Part shown: positions 8,684 to 14,655 of the stretch, one piece after another
How the letters are laid out: each line of letters opens with the position of its first letter
How positions within the stretch are numbered: position 1 is the first letter of the stretch
DNA from: Planctomycetaceae bacterium
GTDB taxonomy: Bacteria > Planctomycetota > Phycisphaerae > SM23-33
Length of the DNA: 14,655 nt
NCBI GenBank assembly: GCA_021371965.1
Contig: JAJFVE010000095.1
Location: 1 to 14,655 of the forward strand
Direction of reading: 5' to 3'
Translations under genes and position numbers: made by a program
The notes under the pieces: model-generated
What the model saw: the letters and a program-made list of their open reading frames with translations, nothing else
What the model was told of the DNA's origin: nothing
The model's database searches: none

Positions 8684-10927
8684 ATGAGCAAGACTGATGC
8701 AAGCTGCGAAACCCGGATTGTCCTCGATCATCCCACCCCGCTGTGGTTCGAGGGGCTGCCGCTGGGCAACGGCGACATGGGCGTCGTTGTGCACGGCTCG
8801 CCTGAGCAGGTGACGCTGGGATTCAACAAGTCCCACGTCTGGGACTATCGCATCAGCCCGGGGCAGGGGCTGCCCGAGGACAAGACGACCTTTAACGAAC
8901 TCGTGACGCGAGCGGGCGCGGGCGACTGGGCCTGGTGTGACACCATCTATAAGGATTGGCTCGACCGCGAGAACTCCTCTGGGCCTTCGCTGCAGCCGTG
9001 CGGGCAGCTCGACCTGAACCTGCTGCCGGGCGAGCGGTCGCTGAGTTTTCGCCAGGAACTCGATCTGGAGACCGCGATGTCGCGGGTGCACTGCCCGTGC
9101 ACGGAGTATCGCGAGCATCGCCAGGCCTTCACGGTCGAGACGCTCGTGCCGGCGCGCGACAAGGTGATCCCCGTCACGCTCTCCAATGTTCCGGACAAGA
9201 AGCTCTTCGGCAAGGCGCGGCTGTGGCGGCAGCACTCGCTGGACTGCCCCTGCCCCCGCGCGTGGGTCAGCGGCGACATCGCGGGGATCGACATGTCCAT
9301 TCCCGAGAGCATCGACTACACGCTGGCGGTGCGGGCGCTGGGCGGGCAATGCTCGTGGGAAGCCTCGGCCAGCGAGGTGGTGCTGAACATCGCCCCATCG
9401 TTTGGGCGCGTCGTGTTGCTGGTGACGATTGTCAGTTCAAAGGAAGAGCCCGACACCCGCGCCGCTGCTGTGGCAAGGCTGCGCAAGACGGACGAGGAGA
9501 CGCCGGCCTCGCTCGAAGGCCCGCATCGGGCGTGGTGGCGGAGGTTCTGGGCGGCCTCGAGCGTGAGCGTGCCCGACGCGGCGCTGCAGAAGGGCTGGCG
9601 GTGGGGGATGTACCTTTTTGGGTCCAGCAGCCAGCCGGGGCATCAGGCCCCAGGCCTGCAGGGCATTTGGAACCTGTACAATCGCCCGGCATGGCATACC
9701 GACTACCACGCCGACGGTAACGTCGAGATCCTGCACCAGTGCGCCTACACCAACAATCACCTGGAGCTGCTCGAGCCGTTGTATCGCCTATACGCCGTCG
9801 AGATGCGCGATGAAACGCGCCGGGCGGCCAAGGAATACTTCAACCGCCGCGGGCTGTACGTCCCGATGGCCGGGGGCCCGCACGGGCACGAGTTGGCGGC
9901 CCCGTGGGCCTGGCCGGGCGCGGGGGCGTGGGTCGCCCAGTACTTCTGGTGGCACTATCTGTACAGCCAAGACGTCGAGTTCTTGCGATGGGCGTATCCC
10001 TTCCTGAAGGAATTGAGCCTGTTCTACGAAGACTTCCTGAGCAAGAACGACCGCGGCCTGTACGACCTGGGCCCGTCATTTTCGCCGGAGATGATCGACT
10101 GGCGGGCGTGGCTGATGATGTGCTGGGGCAAGAACGTCACGATGGACCTGGCGATGCTGCGCGTGCTGCTGACGGCCTTGATCGAAAGCTCGCGCGTGCT
10201 GGGCGTGGACGAGGCCGACCGCGCCCGCTGGAGTGAGATTCTCGACCACCTGCCGCCGTACCCGGAGAAGCTGGGCTACTGGCTCGATGTCGAGAACGAG
10301 GAATATCTCGTGCTGGAGCCGTCGATCCCGCGGATCGGCCCGCTCTGGCCGGCCGGCGAGGTGGATGTGGCCAGCCCGCAATCGGTCCAGCAGGTGGCAT
10401 GGAACACGTTCAAGCGAATCCGCGGGCATTACGACGGCGGAAACCACTGCTCGATCTGGCTGGCGTGTGCAGCCGCCCAGCTCGGCAAAGCCGGCGACGC
10501 CATCGCGTCGATCCACAAGTGCACCGACCACCGCCGCGACAACGGCATGAGCGACATCATGCAGTTAGATCCCTGCTACGGCACCGCCGCGGCTGTGGCG
10601 CATCTGCTGCTGCAAAGCCTCAAGGGCGTGATCCGCGTGTTCCCGGCCGTGCCCGATGCGTGGCGGGATGTGTCGTTCACGACGCTGCGCGCGGTGGGGG
10701 CGTTCCTGGTTTCGGCGCAGCGCGAGAGCGGCAAGACCACGCGAGTTTGCATCGACAGCGAGAAGGGCGGTTTGTGCGTCGTGGCCGATCCGTTCGGTGC
10801 AGGGCGGGCGGTGCTGTCTTCCTCCGGAAAGAATGTGGAGTTGACGACTGACGCAGACGGTTGTTTCCGATTCGAGACGCAATTCGGGCAATCCTATTCA
10901 GTCACCCCCTCCGGGGGCTCCAAATGA
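8684..10927 (+). CDS. GH95-like glycoside hydrolase family protein, paralogue 1
   Basis: 747 aa from ATG 8684, with AGGA 6 nt upstream. An upstream extension to 8396 overlaps the ATPase and repeats and is rejected. The GH95 layout is visible: N-terminal LPLGNGDMGVVVHG, an (alpha/alpha)6 core with LQGIWNLYNRPAWHTDYHADGN, AWVAQYFWWHYLYSQD, PSFSPE (E469, expected general acid) and MQLDPCYG (D629, expected base partner), then LLLQSLKGVIRVFPAVP and a C-terminal beta domain. Known GH95 enzymes are alpha-L-fucosidases or galactosidases. Differences: the usual NIN of YHTNIN is D344-G-N346, and the usual RHxSHLFxLYPG is reduced to IGPLWPAG. There is no signal peptide, so it is probably cytoplasmic. 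It may be an altered-specificity branch. It forms a tandem pair with the next gene across an 80-nt gap with a strong hairpin. Confidence 0.78.
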   Translation: MSKTDASCETRIVLDHPTPLWFEGLPLGNGDMGVVVHGSPEQVTLGFNKSHVWDYRISPGQGLPEDKTTFNELVTRAGAGDWAWCDTIYKDWLDRENSSGPSLQPCGQLDLNLLPGERSLSFRQELDLETAMSRVHCPCTEYREHRQAFTVETLVPARDKVIPVTLSNVPDKKLFGKARLWRQHSLDCPCPRAWVSGDIAGIDMSIPESIDYTLAVRALGGQCSWEASASEVVLNIAPSFGRVVLLVTIVSSKEEPDTRAAAVARLRKTDEETPASLEGPHRAWWRRFWAASSVSVPDAALQKGWRWGMYLFGSSSQPGHQAPGLQGIWNLYNRPAWHTDYHADGNVEILHQCAYTNNHLELLEPLYRLYAVEMRDETRRAAKEYFNRRGLYVPMAGGPHGHELAAPWAWPGAGAWVAQYFWWHYLYSQDVEFLRWAYPFLKELSLFYEDFLSKNDRGLYDLGPSFSPEMIDWRAWLMMCWGKNVTMDLAMLRVLLTALIESSRVLGVDEADRARWSEILDHLPPYPEKLGYWLDVENEEYLVLEPSIPRIGPLWPAGEVDVASPQSVQQVAWNTFKRIRGHYDGGNHCSIWLACAAAQLGKAGDAIASIHKCTDHRRDNGMSDIMQLDPCYGTAAAVAHLLLQSLKGVIRVFPAVPDAWRDVSFTTLRAVGAFLVSAQRESGKTTRVCIDSEKGGLCVVADPFGAGRAVLSSSGKNVELTTDADGCFRFETQFGQSYSVTPSGGSK

Positions 10928-10941
10928 TCAAATGAATCATA

Positions 10942-10986
10942 CCCACGGTGAAGCGGCCCGCCTGCGGCGGACCGCTTCACCGTGGG
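10942..10986. repeat. Very strong hairpin between the two GH95-like genes
   Basis: Outer arms CCCACGGTGAAGCGG (10942-10956) and CCGCTTCACCGTGGG (10972-10986) are exact reverse complements over 15 bp. Inside, after one C/A mismatch, CCGCC (10958-10962) pairs with GGCGG (10966-10970) around TGC. The result is a nearly continuous 21-position stem with a 3-nt loop. No T-run follows (CTACTTTCAG), so simple termination is not obvious. It may be a repeat-family copy, or an RNA element that stabilises or attenuates the two-gene message. Confidence 0.7.
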
Positions 10987-11007
10987 CTACTTTCAGAAAC
11001 AACAACA

Positions 11008-13308
11008 ATGAGCACTGAGCAGACAACAAAGATCATCCTCGATCACGCGACGAGCCAGTGGGTCGAAGGATTGCCCATGGGCAACGGCGACGTGGGGATG
11101 ATGCTCTACGGCGGGCCCGAGCAGTTGACGCTGGCGTTCAACAAGTCCGACGTGTGGGACTACCGCGTCGGAGCGGGGCAGGGGCTGCCGCAAGGTCTGA
11201 CGTTTGACGAAATGGTGGCCATCGCCGCCCGCGAGGATTTCAAACGCTACAACAAGATTTTTGCCGACTGGCTGGCATGTGAAAACTGCTCGCGGCCGAG
11301 CATGATCTCGTGCGGGCAACTGGACTTCTCGCTCCTGGCCGGCGAGCGCGTGATACAGTTCACGCAGGAGCTGGACCTCGCGACGGCTACCGCGCGCGTC
11401 ACGAGCGACAGCACGGAATATCGCGAGGGGCGGCAGAGCCTGAGCGTGGAGACGTTCGTGCCGGCACGGCGGGGCGTGATCCCCGTGACCATCGCCATCT
11501 CGCCCAAGGAGCGGAAGCTCTGGGGCAAGCTGCGTCTCTGGCGGCCTCAGAGTCTGGATTACGATCAGCCCGTCGCCTGGCAGGCCGGGGACATCGCGGG
11601 AATCAATATGACCGTCGCCAACAGCGTGTCATTCACGCTGGCGGTGCGCGTGCTGGGCTCGCGCGGGCAGTGGGAGCTGGCGGCTGGCGAGGCGATCTTC
11701 GCTATCGAACCCTGCGCGGGGCCGCTCGTGCTGCTGGCGACGATCGTCAGCTCGCTCGACGCGCCGGGCCAGTCGACGCGCGAGGTGGCCATCGAGCGCC
11801 TTGCAGCGCTCAGCGCCCGCGAGCCGGCCCGGCTGGCGCGGGGGCATCGGCGATGGTGGGCGGACTTCTGGTCGGCATCGAGCGTGCAACTGCCCGACGC
11901 TCGACTCGAGCGCCACTGGCGCGTGGGGCTGTACGTGCTGGGTTGCAGCAGCCGCCCGGGCAGCAAGGCGCCGGGGCTGCAGGGCATCTGGAACAAGTAC
12001 AACCGCCCGACCTGGCACACCGACTATCACGCCGACATGAACATCCAGATGATTTATTGGCCACTGTACGCCGCGAATCATCTGGATCTGACCGAGCCGT
12101 ACTACCGCCTCTTCGCCGTCGAGATGCGCGACGAGGCTCGCCGCGCGGCCAGGGAGTTCTTCCGCCGCCGCGGCATGTACTATCCTATTGCCGCCGGCCC
12201 GCACGGGCACGAGCTGGCGGCCCCGTGGATGTGGCCGGGCGCGGGGGCGTGGATCGCCCAAGGCTTCCGCTGGCACTGGCTGTACAGCCGCGACGAGAAG
12301 TGGCTCGCGCAGACATACCCGTTCTTGAAGGAGCTGAGCCTCTTCTACGAGGACCTGCTGCAAAAGGACGACGTCGGCACGTACAACATCTTTCCCAGCT
12401 ATGCCCCGGAGATGCCCGACACGCGCGGGTATCTAATGATGGCCTGGGGCCGCAACCCCACCGGCGACTTGGCGTTTGTCCGCATCCTCTTCGAGGGGCT
12501 CGTCGAGGCCGCCGGCGTACTGGGCGTCGACGAAAGCGACCGTGGGCACTGGCAGGAGATTCTCGATCACCTGGCACAATGTCCGACCGACGCGCAGGGC
12601 CGCCTGCTCGACCTCGAGGGCGAGCGCTGGGCTGCATGCAGGCCCATGCCCGTCACGATGGCCCCGCTGTACCCCGCCGCGCAGATCGGCCTGGGCAGCA
12701 GCGCCGCTGAGCTTGCTCAGGCCCAGGAGATCTATCGCGCGGTCGTCGCGCGGTTCAAAGGAGCGGGACACTTGATGACTTGGTGCGCCGCGGCCGCAGC
12801 GCATCTGGGTCTGGGCGACGAGACGGCGGCGCTGCTCAACGATTATCTCGACAGCACGGTGCTGGAAAACGGACTGCACGTGCTTACGTCGGTGCCGCAC
12901 TATCGCGGCGGCGAGGTGACATCCGGCGTGATGCAGATCGAGGCCACCACCGCCCTGTCCAATGCCGTGAGCGAGATGCTGCTGCAGAGCCTCGACGGCG
13001 TGATCCGCGTGTTCCCGGCCGTGCCGGCCCAGTGGCGCGACGTGTCGTTTGACACGCTGCGGGCGGTGGGGGCGTTCCTGGTTTCGGCACGGCGCAGCGA
13101 CGGCGCGACGCAGTGCGTGGAGATCGTCAGCGAGAAGGGCGGGGTTTGTCGTGTTGCCGATGCGTTTGGCTCGGGGCGGGCCATGCTTATATGCGGGGGG
13201 CAGCACGGGCGAGACGCCCATGCCAGTGAGGTCATTGCGGCCGATGCAGAGGGCTGTCTTGTCTTTCCGACTCGCCCCGGCGGGTGGTATGAACTGACCC
13301 GGGCGTGA
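11008..13308 (+). CDS. GH95-like glycoside hydrolase family protein, paralogue 2
   Basis: 766 aa from ATG 11008, aligned with the paralogue's start. An earlier GTG at 10948 lies inside the hairpin and is rejected. No SD is seen; the leader is CAGAAACAACAACA. It is colinear with paralogue 1: LPMGNGDVGMMLYGG, LQGIWNKYNRPTWHTDYHADMN (D343, N345), AWIAQGFRWHWLYSRD, PSYAPE (E468), MAPLYPAAQIG, LLQSLDGVIRVFPAVP. It differs where the catalytic Asp of QIDGNFG is expected: here VMQIEATT, so Glu645 replaces Asp. The segment before it is longer (ENGLHVLTSVPHYRGGEVTSG). Residues 733-739 (HGRDAHA) are extra relative to paralogue 1 and coincide with a palindromic repeat. There is no signal peptide. The activity is uncertain; it could be an inactive or altered partner of paralogue 1. 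Confidence 0.78.
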   Translation: MSTEQTTKIILDHATSQWVEGLPMGNGDVGMMLYGGPEQLTLAFNKSDVWDYRVGAGQGLPQGLTFDEMVAIAAREDFKRYNKIFADWLACENCSRPSMISCGQLDFSLLAGERVIQFTQELDLATATARVTSDSTEYREGRQSLSVETFVPARRGVIPVTIAISPKERKLWGKLRLWRPQSLDYDQPVAWQAGDIAGINMTVANSVSFTLAVRVLGSRGQWELAAGEAIFAIEPCAGPLVLLATIVSSLDAPGQSTREVAIERLAALSAREPARLARGHRRWWADFWSASSVQLPDARLERHWRVGLYVLGCSSRPGSKAPGLQGIWNKYNRPTWHTDYHADMNIQMIYWPLYAANHLDLTEPYYRLFAVEMRDEARRAAREFFRRRGMYYPIAAGPHGHELAAPWMWPGAGAWIAQGFRWHWLYSRDEKWLAQTYPFLKELSLFYEDLLQKDDVGTYNIFPSYAPEMPDTRGYLMMAWGRNPTGDLAFVRILFEGLVEAAGVLGVDESDRGHWQEILDHLAQCPTDAQGRLLDLEGERWAACRPMPVTMAPLYPAAQIGLGSSAAELAQAQEIYRAVVARFKGAGHLMTWCAAAAAHLGLGDETAALLNDYLDSTVLENGLHVLTSVPHYRGGEVTSGVMQIEATTALSNAVSEMLLQSLDGVIRVFPAVPAQWRDVSFDTLRAVGAFLVSARRSDGATQCVEIVSEKGGVCRVADAFGSGRAMLICGGQHGRDAHASEVIAADAEGCLVFPTRPGGWYELTRA
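13203..13223. repeat. Palindromic repeat apparently inserted in frame within the second GH95-like gene
   Basis: GCACGGGC (13203-13210) and GCCCATGC (13216-13223) pair at seven of eight positions around GAGAC. The 21 nt match the 7 extra residues (HGRDAHA) this protein has relative to its paralogue, near the C-terminus, between GRAMLICGGQ and the conserved ADAEGC. The element looks like 8462-8482. In planctomycete-like genomes this sequence type is familiar from intergenic DNA (recollection). Confidence 0.5.
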
Positions 13309-13338
13309 GGACGACTTGTCCAAGGATGCCCTTGACGA

Positions 13339-13375
13339 CAGAGCGGCGCAGGCGTATCGTCCACGCTCTGTTTCT
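13339..13375 (+). terminator. Terminator-like hairpin after the second GH95-like gene
   Basis: CAGAGCG (13339-13345) and CGCTCTG (13364-13370) pair perfectly around an 18-nt loop containing GCAGGCGTATCG, and TTTCTG follows. It starts 31 nt after the stop at 13308 and ends before the SD of the oxidoreductase. The T-tract is short, so termination may be partial. The loop also resembles the GGCG-TAT-CG repeat type. Confidence 0.35.
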
Positions 13376-13407
13376 GAGAAAATTCAACCTTATAGGAGGC
13401 CGCTGAC

Positions 13408-14520
13408 ATGGCTCTCAAAGTTGGTGTCGTAGGACTGCGCGGAATCGGCTCGTCGCATACCGATTGCTACTCGAAGAACCCCCTGGCCAAGCTCGTGGCC
13501 GTCTGCGACGTGCACAAGGACCGCGCCGACGATCTGGCGGCCCGGTACAACGTCAAGAAGTACTACAGCCTCAAGGACATGTTGGCCAACGAGGACCTGG
13601 ACATCGTCGACGTCAGCACCGGCGGCTACGAGAACGGAAGCTGGCACTACGAACCGGCGATGCAGGCGATGGACGCCGGCAAGCACGTGCTGGTCGAAAA
13701 GCCCATTTCTAACGACATCGCCTGCGCGCGGGAGATGGTCGCCAAGGCGTATGAAAAGAACGTCTACCTCGGCTGCAACCTCAACCACTACTTCACCCCG
13801 ACAGCCGAGAAGGCCAAGAAGCACATGACCGATGGACACGTCGGCGAGCTGGTGTACTGCCTGCACAAGATGGGCTTCAACGGCGGCGAAGAAACGTATA
13901 ACCCCAACCAGGGCTCGCGGTTCGGAGGGCACAAGTACGCCCACCTCAAGGCGTTCCTGACGCACCCCTTCAGCGTGATGCGTTTCTTCTGCGGCGACAT
14001 CACGCACCTGCAGGCGTTCGTCGACAAGACCGGCATCCGCCGCCACGCCGGCGATGCGATGCTGTCGATCGCCTCGATTCACTGCCGCTTCGAGAACGGA
14101 GCGGTGGGCTACCTGCTCAGCCAGCGCGGCGACGTGGCGTACGGCCTGGGCGGCTGGTGGAGCGTGGAAGTCGCCGGGACGCGTGGGACGTTCTGCATCG
14201 AGAACTGCATCGAGAAGATGACCTTCTGGCCTGCCCCGACCCCCACCAGCGGCAGCATGATGGGCCAGACCGCCACGAGCGAAGTGTTCGAATCCGGCAC
14301 GGCCGACTTCGGCGTGACGTTCCCCAACCGCATTCACGCCTTCCTGGAAGACATCACCAACGGCGTGCCCAAAGAAAAGCTCCGCGCCAGCGGCCGCGAC
14401 GCCCTGGCCGTGCTCGAGTACACGTGGGCGACGATGGAATCGTTCGAGCAGGGCGGCATCCTGGTCCGCCCGCACCCGCTGCCCCTGCTCAAGGGCGACC
14501 CGATCGCGATGAAAGATTGA
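13408..14520 (+). CDS. Gfo/Idh/MocA family oxidoreductase
   Basis: 370 aa from ATG 13408, with a strong SD AGGAGG (13394-13399) 8 nt upstream. The N-terminal Rossmann fold has KVGVVGLRGIGSSH and VAVCDVHKDRA (Asp after strand 2, dinucleotide ribose). The family signature HVLVEKPIS carries E97-K98-P99, with K98 the usual catalytic Lys. The C-terminal domain contains GGHKYAHLKAFLTHPFSVMRFFCG, equivalent to the substrate-site Asp/His segment of the family. Such enzymes oxidise or reduce sugars or inositols with NAD(P)(H); the exact substrate is unknown. There is no Tat or Sec signal, so it is cytoplasmic, unlike many secreted planctomycete members. It lies 99 nt downstream of the GH95-like pair on the same strand and may act on the sugar those proteins release (inference). 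Confidence 0.92.
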   Translation: MALKVGVVGLRGIGSSHTDCYSKNPLAKLVAVCDVHKDRADDLAARYNVKKYYSLKDMLANEDLDIVDVSTGGYENGSWHYEPAMQAMDAGKHVLVEKPISNDIACAREMVAKAYEKNVYLGCNLNHYFTPTAEKAKKHMTDGHVGELVYCLHKMGFNGGEETYNPNQGSRFGGHKYAHLKAFLTHPFSVMRFFCGDITHLQAFVDKTGIRRHAGDAMLSIASIHCRFENGAVGYLLSQRGDVAYGLGGWWSVEVAGTRGTFCIENCIEKMTFWPAPTPTSGSMMGQTATSEVFESGTADFGVTFPNRIHAFLEDITNGVPKEKLRASGRDALAVLEYTWATMESFEQGGILVRPHPLPLLKGDPIAMKD

Positions 14521-14521
14521 T

Positions 14522-14558
14522 CCGATTTCGGATTTGTGGATTTCGGATTGCGGATTAC
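14522..14558. repeat. Degenerate tandem GGATTnn repeat tract
   Basis: GGATT occurs at 14530, 14538, 14545 and 14552, with a CGATT variant at 14523, giving 7-8 nt periodicity immediately after the oxidoreductase stop. This AATCCG/GGATTT style of low-complexity tract is familiar from intergenic DNA of planctomycetes and similar genomes (recollection). It has no coding potential. Confidence 0.55.
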
Positions 14559-14578
14559 TTGCCCGGGCGTTTCCGGGT

Positions 14579-14627
14579 GGCATGGCGACACGCGTTGTTG
14601 TTTCTCGCGGGTCGCCATGTCTTTTAT
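14579..14627 (+). terminator. Rho-independent terminator-like hairpin downstream of the oxidoreductase
   Basis: CATGGCGAC (14581-14589) and GTCGCCATG (14611-14619) pair perfectly. After an A/G mismatch, CGCG (14591-14594) pairs with CGCG (14606-14609) around an 11-nt loop. TCTTTTATT follows directly on the plus strand. Stem plus T-tract, 60 nt after the stop, fits a terminator for the oxidoreductase transcript. Confidence 0.55.
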
Positions 14628-14655
14628 TGCGATGATGATGTGGAACTACGGCTCT

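Noticed and set aside
10948..11007. GTG start at 10948 for the second GH95-like gene
   Set aside because: It lies within the strong hairpin, and the added 20 residues have no counterpart in the paralogue.
14522..14558. Tandem GGATTnn tract considered as a CRISPR or iteron array
   Set aside because: Units are only 7-8 nt and degenerate with no spacers. It sits directly behind a gene and looks like low-complexity intergenic repeat.
14617..14655. ATG at 14617 opening a frame that stays open to the window edge
   Set aside because: Only 13 codons are visible, there is no SD, and the ATG is part of the terminator-like stem, so a gene cannot be supported.

Overview
The window is GC-rich DNA with strong G/C preference at third codon positions in most genes. 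Many genes are separated by short palindromic or low-complexity repeats. Together with the gene content (GH65 phosphorylase, GH95-like proteins, PfkB kinase, Gfo/Idh/MocA oxidoreductase), this suggests a planctomycete-like bacterium, perhaps of the Phycisphaerae type. That placement is an inference from style; no rRNA or marker gene is present.

Layout. Positions 2-1495 (+) hold the 3' two thirds of a GH65 disaccharide phosphorylase-type gene. Positions 1557-2877 (+) hold a compact two-gene unit: a minimal nucleotidyltransferase-like protein (1598-2149) overlapped by a winged-helix protein (2146-2877). A recognisable promoter and a perfect 25-nt palindrome precede it, the palindrome running from the -10 box to the start codon. 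Its codon use is less GC-biased than its neighbours', and it looks like an inserted toxin-antitoxin or AbiE-like module. Positions 2888-5694 (-) read, in transcription order, PfkB sugar kinase, an unrecognised beta-rich protein and an aldo/keto reductase. Positions 5886-8453 (-) encode a P-type cation ATPase. A 230-nt divergent intergenic region with two perfect dyads follows. Positions 8684-10927 and 11008-13308 (+) are tandem GH95-like paralogues separated by a very strong hairpin. Positions 13408-14520 (+) encode a Gfo/Idh/MocA oxidoreductase with an excellent ribosome binding site, followed by a repeat tract and a terminator-like hairpin.

How the genes may work together. Apart from the ATPase and the nucleotidyltransferase/wHTH unit, everything looks like intracellular sugar metabolism: phosphorolysis or hydrolysis of oligosaccharides (GH65, two GH95-like proteins without signal peptides), oxidation and reduction of sugars (Gfo/Idh/MocA, aldo/keto reductase) and phosphorylation (PfkB). 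The substrate cannot be read from sequence.

Most notable points: the nucleotidyltransferase/wHTH unit with its operator-like palindrome; the GH95-like pair with substitutions at expected catalytic positions; and a palindromic repeat that appears inserted in frame in the second GH95-like gene. No tRNA, rRNA, CRISPR array, transposase or integrase was seen.
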